Part shown: one piece after another, positions 23,201-34,025 of the stretch | Position numbering within the stretch: position 1 is the stretch's first letter | How the letters are laid out: every line of letters begins with the position of its first letter | DNA from: Trebouxia sp. TZW2008 | Taxonomy: Eukaryota > Chlorophyta > Trebouxiophyceae > Trebouxiales > Trebouxiaceae | Direction: 5' to 3' | Assembly (NCBI GenBank): GCA_002118135.1 | Contig: BDIU01000186.1 | Location: forward strand, 186,001-250,000 | Length of the DNA stretch: 64,000 bases | Program-made: the position numbers and the translations under genes | The notes under the pieces: generated by a model | Databases searched by the model: none | Told to the model about the DNA's origin: nothing | What the model saw: only the letters and a program-made list of their open reading frames with translations

Positions 23201-26200
23201 TTGCATCAGATTCAGCATGCGACATCACGCTGCAGCATGACTCTCTGGATCGCGAGACAGATCAGCTGCGCACTACTCTATCATCAGCACAGCTTCCCAG
23301 TACCCAGCAGAACAAGTCCTTGATACCCATACCTGAGTTGTCAGCAGGTGTTGCCATCGTCCAGCAGAGTGAGGGCACAGCACCTGTATGTGAGTCGTCA
23401 GTAGAGCTTCCCAATGCCCAGCACAACAAGAATTCAGGACTGCCAATTCAGTCATCAGCAGACCTTCCCAGAGTCCAGTACAATGAGGACTTAATGCCTG
23501 CACCTGAGTTGTCAGCAGATGCTCCCAACGTCCAGCAGAATGAGGACTCCATCACACCACCTCAGTCTGCAGAGCTTCACAGAACTCAGCGACATGAGGA
23601 CTCAACACCTGTACCTGAGTTGTCAGCAGGTGTTCCCAAGATCCAGCACAACAATGACTCAGCACCCACACATGAGTCGCCAGCAGAACCTGGCAGCGCC
23701 CAGCCTCCCAAAGCGCAGCACAATGAGAAGTCAACACCCTCACCTCAGTCATCAGCAGACCTTCCCAAAGCCCAGCAAAGTGAGGGATTGACACCTGCAC
23801 CTCAGTCATCAGTAGACCTTCTCAGCTTTAAGCCCAATGAGGACTCAGGACATCTGTCTCAGTCATCAGCAGCGCTGCCCACAATCCAACCCAAACAGGA
23901 CTTAACGCCTACACCTGGGTCATCAGCAGAGCTCCTCAAAACTCAGCCCAAGGAGGGTTCAAGACCCGCACCTGAGTCAGCAACACAACTGGATGTGGCA
24001 CAGACCCCTGCTTGGGCTGATGCAAGCACCCTGGTGAACAGGCTTGCTGTTGTTCTGGAATTTCTGGAAGCTTACCAGGCCCCAGCCTCCGCAGGACTTC
24101 TGACCTTGGTGCATGAACTGCTCTACGTGTTGCTGATGAAGCCGCTTGGGGACCCATCAGTGGTCATGCACGTCGTCTTTGGTCAGGTGTTTTGGGCAGT
24201 GCTCAAGAACGGCCGTCAGGGTGTCAGAGACAACAACTGGCTGAAGCTTGTCAAGGCAATGCTGACCCGCCTTGCGGCAAGCCCAGTGCTGGCAGGAACT
24301 TTGCCTCTTGGCGGCGCTCAGGACACAGTGGAGTATCCGGCAGTGATGGGAATCTGGCAAGCCCTTTGTGAGTAGCCACCTTCTGTATTCAGTGATTCCT
24401 CGCTGCAAGGACTGCTTTCATTCCTAAGAAAATTGACTTTACACTGGAATCTCCTCATCTATAAGTACCATTGCAGTCGGAATGCAGTGCTAGCTCTCAA
24501 CTGCACTGTCCTTCCAACGAGAATGTCCCTGTGTTGATTGTCCTTACATCGATCACTGTACATGCATCACTTGTCTTTGCCTCCTACATGCTGCAAGCAA
24601 GGACTGCATGCTGCACTTTGCTGTGCACCCCTGTTGCAGGTCTTGTCATGGCTGACTGCATGAGACAACTTCTGCAGTCTATATACTTTCCGTTGGGCAT
24701 GTGCAACAAGGCAGTTTCTGAGGCAGCACAGCATTGATGCATCAAAGTGCTGGGCATGCACGTGGCGTCTGTGCTTCTGAGTGTGTCACAGAAATGATGC
24801 ACCAAAGTGCCTTGGCATGTGTCACATAGCAGCTGCCTCTGAGACGTCCCACAGACCTGATGTCATGTGCAAGTGTGTACAAAGATCTCCACACCCTCCA
24901 TATGCAGTGTAAAAGGTCCAGGTTGCACAAGGACTGAACTGTTTAGAGACTGCGCATTGCTCCAGTGCATGCCTAGCTGGGCCTGCTGAGCCTGTCTGAA
25001 TGCATTATGAATGAATGTGCAGCTGTTGTCCGCAGGCTATTGGCTGAAACAGTGCGGTGGCCCTAGCAAAGCAAGTGCCCTTTGCATGCTGCCAGGCTTA
25101 ATTGGCCATACCATGGCAGCGTTCTGATCAAATGGGGCGTGTACAGCTGTTGTCCGCAGGCCGTTGGTCAGAGCAGGGTGACAGTGCAGTGGCCCTGGCA
25201 GCAAACGCCCTTCGCATGCTGACAAACTCCACTGGCCATATCAAGGCAGTGCTCTCATCACTGGGGCCGTTTCACACGAGTGCATACAAGCGGCTGTATG
25301 AGCCAATGCATTGCAGCTGCCTTCAAGGCATGCCCTTGATCTGATGCACCCTCTGGCCAACTGGTGCAGCTGTTGTCTGCAGGCCGTTGTTCAGAACAGG
25401 GTGACAGTGCAGTGGCCCTGGCAGCAAACGCCCTTCGCATGCTGACAAACTTCAATGGCCATATCAAGGCAGTGCTCTCATCACTGGGGCCGTTTCACAC
25501 GAGTGCATACAAGCGGCTGTATGAGCCAATGCATTGCAGCTGCCTTCAAGGCGTGCCCTAGACCTGATGCACCATCTGGCCAACCTGTGCAGCTGTTGTC
25601 TGCAGGCCATTGGCTGGAACAAGGTGATAGTGCAGTGGCCCTGGCAGCAAATGCCCTCTGCATGCTGACAAACTTCAATGGCCATATCGACGCAGCGTAC
25701 TCATCATTGGGGCCGTTTCACAAGAGTGCGTACAAGCAACTGTATGAACCAGTGCGGCTGCTGCACGGCACTGCTGCGGGGCTCAACATGCTGGCTTTCA
25801 TGTTCCTGATACGTGAAACGCAGTATAAGCAGCAGCCCCCAGTGAATGACCCTGCTGATCCAGAGATCGAGTACATCTCAAACGCTAGGCTTTTAGCAGC
25901 GACACTGTGGCCGTTTGCTGAGGTACTGTTCCTCAGCAGCCCTTGCATTTTCTCTTTCCAAGCATGCTGACAGTTCATGTCATCTCAGCATGGCGCAAAT
26001 AGTTTGTAATAGACGTCAGCACAGATCACCTGCTGCAATTTTGTGTCTGCATCTGAGTGCACAAGAGCAATTCGTTACTTATTGATGCAAGTCAACAGTC
26101 ATGTTTGCCGCAGAGTCTGGCTGTGCAAATGTGTTGCGAGTTGTGACATGTGTTCAAGTGAACAAAGCATCAGAAGCGTAGTTCTGCTTCTGGTGCATTG

Positions 26201-29200
26201 TTGCCAGCAAGACATGTCACAGCGCTGCCACGACAAGTGTCATGTGTAGGACAAGGTGGACAATGTGTGGCCGGACACTGTCTATGCTGCCCTGATCAGG
26301 TTATTTGGAGCATGCTTGAAAGAGCACTGCTTTCCAAGCCAGGATTTGGTAAGTGCAGTCCTGCTTGAGTGACAGCAATCATGCATGTTCATGAAGATGG
26401 CAAGTATTCAGGACAACAAGCACAGCAAGTGCCCCTGCATTATATCTCATTGGGTGTTGATTCCCACCATAGAACGCGCTAGAAAACCTGAAAACGCTAA
26501 CCCCTACAACACAAGTAATTCCCCTAACAGAAATACGTTTGTAAATTATTTTTAGGGTTTTTGAAACCCTACCGCCTGAAACCCGATGAATTGTAATGTC
26601 AGGGCAGCGAGTGTAATGGTGATCAAACATGTTGGGATGCCCCAATTCCGTGGAATTGTACGTAACGGTTCTCCGTATCAGCTGCGGCCGCACACAACAG
26701 GGTTCGCTCAGGTTCTTCGCGAGCATTAGGGCGCACGTGGGAGCCCCGGGGTAGGAGCTCCCGCTGGTGGGACGTCCAACAACAATCGACTGATAGTCAC
26801 CATCAGTGTGACAGTGACAATAACACAATCATTGTAGTATCAATGTCACCAAATCGCTTGGTGTTCTGGTGGTCAACCCCAAGTTCACAGCATGACTGCA
26901 TCAGCTCTGGAGCTGCCAATCAATGGTAGAAAGCATTCAACGGCAGAAAGCCAAAACCAGTGTAAAAGAAGGATCTTATCCCATCACACTAAGTCGATCA
27001 AGATCAATGATGCAACAAGTTCTGCAGCATATTTCTCATTGGCTTTGTGCAAGAAAGCTACTGTTAGCTCACGCTGGGACCGTATCAACTGGTAATTTGG
27101 CTTGTGTTCTGGCTTGTGTTTCAACATAGGTCAGCAGACAATGATTGATGTGCGGCCTGCCTGAAATCAGGACAAAGACCTGCAAAGTGCAGACGTGCTT
27201 TTCACCTCGCTGATCCAGCTGTTGCCTCGGCTGAAGCGCCCAGAAGCATGTGGTCGTATCAACTTGTGATGTAGCTTGCAAGTTGGCTTGCAATTGAATT
27301 TGTCTGCTCAGATAGGTGTTGATGTGCAGCTTGCCTGAATGCAGGACAAAACTCTGTAGGACAAAAAGTTGCTCATGGCCGAGCTAATTAAGCTGCTGGC
27401 TGACGCATGCGGTTGTAACGGCTTGTAATGTAGCTTTCAAAATGGCTTGCAACTGAATTTGTGTCGTGAGATGCTTGTTGATGTGCAGTTTGCCTGAATA
27501 CAGGACAAAGCTCTGTAGGATCAAAATTTGCTCATTGCTGTGCTGATCGAGCTGCTGCCTGACGCATGGGGTCGTAATGGCTTGTGATGAAGCTTGCCAT
27601 TTAGCTTGCAACTGAATTTCTGTCATCAGATGATTGTTAACGTGCAGCTTGCCTGACTGCAGTGCAAAGTTCTGAAAGATACAGACTTGCTATTCACCGT
27701 GCTAGTCCAGCTGCTGCCTCGGCTGAAGAATGCACCCAGACGCATTGTACCTGCGCTGCTGCACAGATACCTCTACTTTGCGTCCAAGTGGATGGGTCAA
27801 GTGCTCTTCTATCATGGTGAAAGGCTGGTCAACGAGGTATACCTTGCTTGTCATCATGTGTACGGCATGCTGGCTTTTGCAAAGCATGGCTGCGATGGTC
27901 CTTGGCCACATCATGAGTGAAACGTGCTGTCATAAGCAAGCCAGATGTTTGCAAGGCAAGATGCCTTTGTTTCTGGCCATGCATCGCAGCACTTGCTGCA
28001 TGTAGACTTTTTGACATGATCAACCTGGCCGTTGCAAGGTTTGGACCAAAGCCCTGAATCCTACATCAGATCTCAGCAAACTTGTCACGCATTTGCAGGA
28101 CATGATCAGCATCATGTTTGCTGCACAGCCCTGGGTTTGCTCTGCCAGCGCATCGGAGGTGGACAGCTCTGTTTATGAGTCCCCTGGTCAGCACGCCGCA
28201 GAGAACCCTGAGCGCAACCCAGAGATGCTGTTGCAGCTTACAATGGACATGTGCATCATCACAGGCACTTATTACAACTGCAATGGCCAACATTTGATTG
28301 AGTTATGGGCCCATGTCTGGCTGGACAGAATGCATGATTTCCTGAAGTCATTATACCTGGAGAGCAATTCAGAGCGCCAATATTCTGAGCAGGGTCAGCA
28401 GCCTATCCCTGACTACCTTCCCAGGGCGTACATAAACATCACATGTACGTTTCTCTCTCACCCACCTGCTGAAGTGCTTTGTGGCTTGCTGTATGTCCAC
28501 AGCTGCCTGTCATAGCATTTGCAGCCTGCCCCAGTGGAGCGCCACATTCATTAACATATTATCCACCTTTTGCATAGCATTTGTTGGGCACTGCATATTC
28601 AGTATCGCAGTCGGCATCATACTGCCTTGTACTGTGCCCATTTTGGTGCTGCAGTCTTGTTGTATTGGGTTGCTTCAAAATTCTATACACTATTACTCAG
28701 GACACCTTGTGCGCACCTCAGTGTCCTGTCAGCTGTGTTGAAGAAGGTGTGCAGAATGTCAGAGGCAAGTTTGCTGTCACGCATTGAGCATTGCTGCTGC
28801 TTCCTGTAAGTCTGGTAGCTGATGCATGCCTTGAACCGTCACAGCAGCAATTCACGCATCGCCTTTCAATTGCTGCCTGATGAAGCACTGAAGACAACCA
28901 CAGCAGCTGTTTATAGACATTGGCATGAGTCTCATGTCTGTCTAAGCACCTCAGGCGGTCAGGCACAGCAGCTACCAACAGATGCTACCTTGCATCTGTT
29001 ATCTTCAGTCAAGCACCTCTGTTGTTTCAGCAGCTGACCATACCCATGGCCTTGCGGTGAGTGTCCCTGATGAAGCACTTACAACATGTGCAGCTGACCA
29101 CAGACCTTGCCTTGCAGTCACAGTCACGAAAGAAGCACCTAACAAATTGGCAAAAACTGAGCACAGGCACCGTCTTGCACCTGTGATCTCTGATGCAGCA

Positions 29201-32200
29201 CCTTCAACGCTTTCAGCTGATTGCAAACCTTGCCCTGCAGTTACATCTGCTGGCAAAGCACCCGAGCCAGACCCCATCCCGGCTGGGCAGGAGCCAGGCC
29301 AGTTGCCGCCCCTGATGGAGACAGTAGCAGAAGCTCTTCTGAAGACCATACAGGCTTTGGTCATGCAGCTAGCTCTGTGAGCACCTGCAATATTTTCAGC
29401 TAAACGCGGATCTTGACCTGCAGTTACAGTCGCTGACGAAGCATCAAAGCTAGACCCTACCCCGGCTGGGCAAGAGTCAGCCCAGCCGTCGTCCCTGATG
29501 GAGACAGTAGCAGAAGCCTTCGTGAAGACCATACTGGCTACAGTCATGCAGCTGGCCCACATCAAGCACACTAGTGGCTTCCTGCCTGAAGGGGGACAAA
29601 ACCCCAGCTCAAAAGCAGGGCGCAACAGCTCTGGCAGCAGTAGCAATGCTACAAACAGGAGGATAGCTGCAAGGTCTAGGCTACAGGCCCTGTCTATGCA
29701 GCACAGCAGGCAGGCCCATGCCTCAGAGGCTGCAAAAGAAACGCTCGGGTACCTAGGTGAGCTTTACCATGCACTCCAATGACGTAGGTGAGTTTCACCA
29801 TGCACACAATGCTTGAGCTAGACCGCGCAATGACCTAGCTAGGTGGGCTCAAGCACGCTCAGGTCACTCCTTTCTGCATGCCAGCAGGCAGACCCACGCC
29901 TCAGAGGCTGCAAACCAAACGCTCAGTGACCTACGTGAGTTTCACCTGCACAATGCTAAGAAGAATCCTTGTTCAGACCTATAGGGCTTCATCATGCACT
30001 CAATGCTTGAGCTACACCGGTGCTGCCCGGTGCAAAACCGCAAGCATGGGCATGTCGTAGCATGGCTCCGTTGAGTCCTTGCATTTTGCCATGTCTGCTT
30101 TGATCCTGACCCAGAATGTGTGCACCCTGATTTGCTCCACAACTAGGCTCTGCCTTGTGATCATCATGCCCTTTTAGTACATCAGCCAAAGGCGCAAAGC
30201 TGTGGACTTGCAAGTGTGTGTTGTTGGTACCCTGTCCCCCAAGTACTCTCAGCACTGCCTTGCACAGTGCTCAATTTTGGTTCTGTGTCTTGCAGAGCGC
30301 GTGGCTGAGGGGACCGGGGTCTTGAACGACGTGCCGAGCTGCAATCTATTCTTCAAAAACAAGGGAGCAAGGTGCTGGGTGACTGCCAAGCACTCTCAGC
30401 ACTGCCTGGCACAGTGCTCAGTCCTGGTTCTGTGTCTTGCAGAGCGCATGGTTGAGGGGACAGGGGTCTTGAACAACGTGCTGTGGACTTGCAGCCCTGT
30501 CTTGTCGGTACTCTATTCCCAAGCACTCTCAGCACTGCCTTGCACAGTGCTCAGTCCTGTGTGTGTGTCTTCCAGAGCGCATATTTGAGGGGACAGGAGT
30601 CTTGATCAACATGCCAAGCTGCAAACTATTCCTCAAACACGAGGGAGCAAGGTGCTGGGTGACTGCCAAGCACACGCATGAGTGGCTGCGCAATCTACTG
30701 CATGAGGTTTCAGCCCCTCCAATGGAGTTGCCTCGCCACCTGGCTCGCTGCGTGGAAGTGCTCCTGCTGGCTTCTGTACGCTGCTTCTTGCTTTCTGTTC
30801 AGCTGCTTGCTTGCTTTACCCCCTTGCTTGAGTGCTTTGATCAAGTTGCCTGCCATTGCCTCTGCAACACACATGAGGTTTTGGCCCCTCCAATGGAATT
30901 GCCTCGCCTCATGGCTCGCACAGTGGAAGTGCTCCTGCTTGCTGATGTACGACTCTTCTTGCTGTTTGTTCAGCTTGCTTTGCCATCTTGCGTGAGTGCT
31001 TTGAACAAGTTGCCTGTTATTGCTTCTGCAACACACATGAGGTTTTGGCCCATCCAATGGAATTGCCTCGCCTCGTGGCTTGCACAGTGGAAGTGCTCCT
31101 GCTTGCTGACGTATGCTGCTTCTTGCTGTTTGTTCAGCTTACCCATCTTGCTTGACTGCTTTGAACAAACTGCTGCATGAGTTTTCAGCCCCTCCATTGG
31201 CATTGTCTCGCCGCGCCTCTTGGCTTGCACAGTGGAAATGCTTCTGCTTGCTGATATACACTTCTTCCTGCTGTTGACTCAGCTTGCTCTGCAACCTTGC
31301 TCGCGTCACAGAACTGCTTCTGCTTGGCAATGTATATTCCTTCTTGCTGATTGATCAGCTTGCTCTGCCAGCTTGCTTGCGTCATAGAGTGCTTCTGCTT
31401 GGCAATGTATGCTGCTCCTTGCTTTTTTTTCAGCTTTGCCACCTTGCTTGACTGCTTTCAACAAGGTGCCGGTGCATTGCTTCTGCTTGCGAAGCTGACC
31501 CATTTGCATGCGCTGCGTCGGCCTTTCCAAACAAGCTGCCTTTGGCATAGTGAGCAGTCCATGCTGCCTGGTGAAAGCCACAACACTTTCTCATGATGAA
31601 GCTTGAACACTTCACAGCAAATTTCCTGAAACTTTCATAGGAATGTGCATTCACCAGAAGCAATACGAGCTGTATCCATCATCATCGTCCATCTACCATA
31701 TCATCCTCCTTCATGCATTCATCATCATCCATTTACAGCAGACTTGCTTAATTGTAGAATGAAGCAATACCTAAAAAGCAATATCTCTGGTGCTGCAGGA
31801 TGAAGGAGGTGCGCCATCATCAACTGCATACGCAGAGCAGCTGCTGGAAGAAGAGGAAGAAGCAGCTGCCAGGGCTGCTGCCAAGACAGCTGCCAAGAAG
31901 GTGAAGAAGAAGCAGAGGCAAAAGGCAAAGAAGCAGCAGACAGCAGCTGCAGACGGCACTGCTGAGGTGGCAGCTCAGCTTCCAAGCAGCCTTCTTCTTC
32001 ACAGCACTCAAGGCACTGCTGAGGCGGTAGCTCAGCCTTCAAGTAGCCCTCTTCTTCACAGCACTGACCGCATTGCTGAAGCTGCAGCTCAACCTCCAAG
32101 CAGCACTCTTCTTCACAGTACTGAAGACATTGCCGAAACTGCAGCTCAGCCTCTAAGCAGTCCTCGTCCTCAAGGCACTGAGGAAGACGCACGAAACGCT

Positions 32201-33269
32201 GCTAGCAGCACATACGGCGCCCTGCAAGATGTTAATGGCTTGACTGTGCAACAGCACAACGCCGAGCTACCTGTGTCAGCAGATTCAGAGCGCAGGCCGA
32301 ACAGTGCTGTTCAGTATTCAGGATTTGGGCATGCATCAGCGGCTGTGCAGACTGCATTTGCACAGACAGCGCAGAGTGAGAGCAAAAGCTCTGGGGGACA
32401 AGGCATTTTTGTCATGCCACCTGACATATTCTGCTGTCCTATCACGAAGGTCAGCTTCAGCTACAGATGTGATAGCCGCATCAGCTTTTGGTGATGTTGC
32501 CTTGCCTTGCCTTGCCTTGCCTTGCCTTGTCTTGTCTTGCCTTGCCTTGCCTTGCCTTGCCCTGCCCTGCCCTGCCCTGCTCTGCCCTGTCCCCCTGCCC
32601 TCCCCTGCGCTGCCCTGCCCTGCCCTGCCTCGCCTTGCCTTGCCCTGCCCTGCCTTGCCTTGCCTTGCCTTGCCTTGCCCTGCCTTGCCTTGCCCTGCCC
32701 TGCCCTGCCCTGCTCTGCCCTGTCCCCCCTGCCCTCCCCTGCGCTGCCCTGCCCTGCCTCGCCTTGCCTTGCCTTGCCTTGCCTTGCCTTGCCTTGCCTT
32801 GCCTTGCCTTGCCCCACATGTATGGCCTCGCTACAACTGTGCTGCATGGCAGGCTAAGCGCACAAGCTGCAAGCCTCAACAATGTCTACACACACCTTAA
32901 CGAGTCATATGGACGGTCATGACCACCGCTGAAGTGCCTCTCACAGTTCACTGGTGGCAGACACTGTTATGTCTTGTGACTTTGTTGCGTGTCACAATGA
33001 TGTCTGTCACGTAAATGCAAGCACTTTTGTTGATACTAGTCATGGTATGCATCACGATAAGACACCAGTCCATGTCTTGGCAGGTGGACATGGTGGATCC
33101 TGTCATTGCTGCTGATGGGAGCACCTATGAGAGAACTGCAATTGAGCAGTGGCTGCAACAGCATGACACATCCCCTGTCACTGGCGTAGCCCTAGCGCAC
33201 ACTCGGCTAGTACCAAACATCGTCATCAGGCAAGCCATCACCTATCAGCAGCAGCAGCAGTGGGAGTGA
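20220..33269 (+). CDS. Large U-box E3 ubiquitin ligase-like protein, ~1719 aa
   Basis: Exons joined in phase: 20220-20504, 20579-21503, 21674-21706 (33-base microexon), 21874-22062, 23006-24367, 25606-25922, 26250-26348, 27663-27836, 28039-28444, 29424-29756, 30576-30775, 31799-32449, 33084-33269. A possible cassette exon from 28655 keeps phase 1 on both sides. The last two exons build a plant-type U-box: PPDIFCCPITK joined to VDMVDPVIAADGSTYERTAI and EQWLQQHDTSPVTG. The U-box binds an E2 enzyme without zinc and marks the protein as a likely E3. The rest is not recognised: mostly helical segments, about 12 Pro/Ser repeats of 19 aa (23290-24000), a charged EEEEEAAARAAAK-KKKQRQK block, then four further 19-aa repeats before the U-box. 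Join 22062/23006 is supported only by phase and sites, so a split into two genes remains possible. No UFD2 core was recognised. Confidence 0.72.
21049..21075 (+). repeat. (AGC)n poly-serine tract
   Basis: Nine AGC-like triplets inside exon 2 of the U-box gene give a run of serines, a flexible linker and a likely length polymorphism. Confidence 0.85.
22380..22880. mobile_element. CpG-rich, AT-rich insert in intron 4 of the U-box gene; possible non-autonomous element
   Basis: Base use changes sharply here: CpGs such as AAAACGGTCGTAAAACGTCT next to AT-rich blocks, unlike the TG/CA-rich introns around. Near-identical blocks CTATTGGATTATAACATT (about 22386) and CTATTGGATTGAATAACATT (about 22816) sit some 430 bases apart, possibly the ends of an insertion. 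No transposase or reverse transcriptase frame is present. This is inference from composition and the flanking repeat. Confidence 0.35.
23287..24005 (+). repeat. ~57-bp coding minisatellite, about 12 Pro/Ser/Glu repeats
   Basis: Inside exon 23006-24367 the protein repeats a 19-residue unit of the form SSADLPKAQ-NEDS-PAPE about twelve times with many substitutions. The frame is kept throughout, so the repeat is tolerated or selected as a disordered linker between the N-terminal part and the following helical segment. Confidence 0.9.
24480..24565. repeat. Dispersed TGTCCTTACAT-type repeat, copy 1
   Basis: Shares GCACTGTCCTT-C, ACGAGAATGTCC and TTGTCCTTACATCGA blocks with the stretch near 37575-37730 and, less closely, 39115-39245. 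It lies in an intron of the U-box gene. Confidence 0.6.
24965..25605 (+). repeat. Three decoy copies of the U-box gene exon at 25606
   Basis: Each copy carries the intron tail GCAGCTGTTGTC-GCAG followed by up to ~150 bases of exon (…GDSAVALAANALRMLTN…). Copies start at about 25036 (decayed), 25160 and 25382; the true exon starts at 25606. The two later copies stay open for over 50 codons in the correct phase, then stop. They have no clear donor. Confidence 0.9.
26420..26840. mobile_element. CpG-rich insert in an intron of the U-box gene; possible recent insertion
   Basis: About 26460-26760 is CpG-rich (AGCTGCGGCCGCACACAACA; TCGCGAGCATTAGGGCGCAC) and AT-rich near 26540, unlike the surrounding intron. 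It holds no recognisable gene. It could be a non-autonomous element, foreign DNA or an internal promoter; target-site duplications were not identified. Confidence 0.3.
27080..27662 (+). repeat. ~160-bp tandem array: decoy copies of the 27663 exon plus intron tail
   Basis: Units at about 27160-27290, 27333-27450 and 27496-27610 share GATGTGCAGCTTGCCTGAAT, the acceptor region and a degraded form of the exon start (CKVLKDTDLLFTVLVQLLP; true exon 27663). The intervening GTAGCTTGCAA-TTGGCTTGCAA blocks are also repeated. The functional copy is the last, contiguous with the rest of the exon. Confidence 0.85.
28655..28746 (+). other. Possible cassette exon of the U-box gene
   Basis: After a good acceptor (GGTGCTGCAG) a hydrophobic open stretch reads FLLYWVASKFYTLLL in the phase left by the exon ending 28444. 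A phase-1 donor inside it (after CACCTCA) would make a 66-base exon that could be included or skipped without a frameshift. The exact 3' end is unclear. Confidence 0.4.
28990..29423 (+). repeat. Decoy copies of the 29424 exon start
   Basis: Several units repeat TTTCAGCTGA-C-ACCTTGCC-TGCAG plus exon start. The closest, from about 29214, extends through LMETVAEALLKTIQALVMQL and then stops at TGA, where the real exon (29424-29756) reads on (MQLAHIKHTSG). Confidence 0.85.
29875..29945 (+). repeat. Decoy copy of the 29424-29756 exon 3' end
   Basis: Repeats the segment encoding QHSRQAHASEAAKETLGYL with the GTGAG donor, about 125 bases downstream of the real one. Confidence 0.75.
30285..30575 (+). 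repeat. Two decoy copies of the 30576 exon start (~140-bp period)
   Basis: Copies at about 30297 and 30442 repeat the CTTGCAG/AGCGC acceptor and the segment for EGTGVLNDVPSCNLFFKNKG; the true exon starts at 30576. The first copy is almost intact through CWVTAKH. Confidence 0.9.
30865..31430 (+). repeat. Five decoy copies of the 30576-30775 exon 3' end
   Basis: Units of ~145 bases starting near 30875, 31032, 31178, then shorter ones near 31310 and 31380, repeat the segment for EVLAPPMELPRLMARTVEVL plus a GTA donor. They decay progressively with distance from the real donor at 30776. Confidence 0.88.
31950..32185 (+). repeat. Four 57-bp coding repeats before the U-box
   Basis: Within exon 31799-32449 four 19-residue units of the form GTAEAVAQPSSSPLLHSTD follow one another. 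They form the linker between the charged KKKQRQK block and the U-box. Confidence 0.9.
32495..32816. repeat. (CCTTG/CCCTG)n pentanucleotide satellite
   Basis: About 320 bases of CCTTG and CCCTG units, arranged as two higher-order blocks each ending in a CTGTCCCCC-TGCCCTCCCC element. It lies in the intron that separates the two exons of the U-box domain. All frames on both strands are open only because the repeat contains no stop codon. Confidence 0.97.
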
Positions 33270-33324
33270 CCGCCAGTGACTGAGGAAATGTAGCGCAAGA
33301 GTGAGTGGTATGGTGTGGTGATGA

Positions 33325-34025
33325 TGGGAGTGACAAGCACGGCATTTGGGAGCACCTGGAAAAGAGTTGCAATGGAACAGTGGACGCAACAGTATGACCC
33401 CTCCACCTGTCACTGGCACCGCTCTGCCACACACCCGCCTGACAGCAAACATCAGCATCAGGCAAGCTATTACCTATCAGCAGCAACAGCAGTGGGAGTG
33501 ACGGCCAAGGGCTGAGGGAGTGCGCGGTATGACATGGTGATGGGGTGACAAGCACGGCTGATAGGCACACCTACGAAAGAGTTGCAATGGAACAGTGGCT
33601 GCAACAGCATGACCCCGCCACCTGTCACTGGCACCGCTCTACCACTCACCCGCCTGACAGCAAACATCAGCATCAGGCAAGCTATTACCTATCAGCAGCA
33701 ACAATACTGGGAGTGACGGCCAAGGGCTGAGGGAGTGCGTGGTATGGCATGGTGATGGGGGTGACAGGCACGGCTGATGGGCACACCTATGAAAGGGTTG
33801 CAATGTAAAAGTGGCTGCAACAGCATCACACCTCCAGCTGTTACTGGCACAGCCCTGATACACATCTGCCTGACACCATGCACTGTCATCAGGCAAGCCA
33901 TTGCCTATCAGCAGCAGCAGCAGCAGCAGTGGGAGTAACGGCCAATATCATCACCAGAGCATCGCCTGCCATCAGCAGCAGCAGCAGTGGCAGTGATGGC
34001 CAATGACTGAGAACATGCAGCGCAA
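33325..34025 (+). repeat. Three to four downstream decoy copies of the terminal U-box exon (~205-bp period)
   Basis: Copies near 33330-33520, 33545-33735 and 33760-33945, with a remnant to about 34015, repeat the last exon (GTTGCAATGGAACAGTGG; CAAGCTATTACCTATCAGCA) and its 3' flank. All lost the DPV core or frame of the U-box. They lie beyond the stop codon, so they may be in the 3' UTR or intergenic. Confidence 0.9.

Noticed and set aside
23287..24005. Regular repeats as a CRISPR-like array
   Set aside because: Units are adjacent, diverged and coding with no spacers; this is a eukaryotic nuclear gene.
29005..29646. Long minus-strand frame (213 codons) opposite the U-box gene
   Set aside because: Antisense shadow of the repeated exon starts; composition mirrors the coding strand and no family pattern.
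32461..32922. Open frames on both strands encoding ARQGK-type or LPCLA-type repeats
   Set aside because: They exist only because the CCTTG/CCCTG satellite lacks stop codons; the segment is an intron between the U-box halves.
23032..33269. UFD2/UBE4-type E4 ubiquitin ligase
   Set aside because: The C-terminal U-box is of the plant PUB type (CPIT, DPV, DG-TYER) and the UFD2 core motifs were not found.
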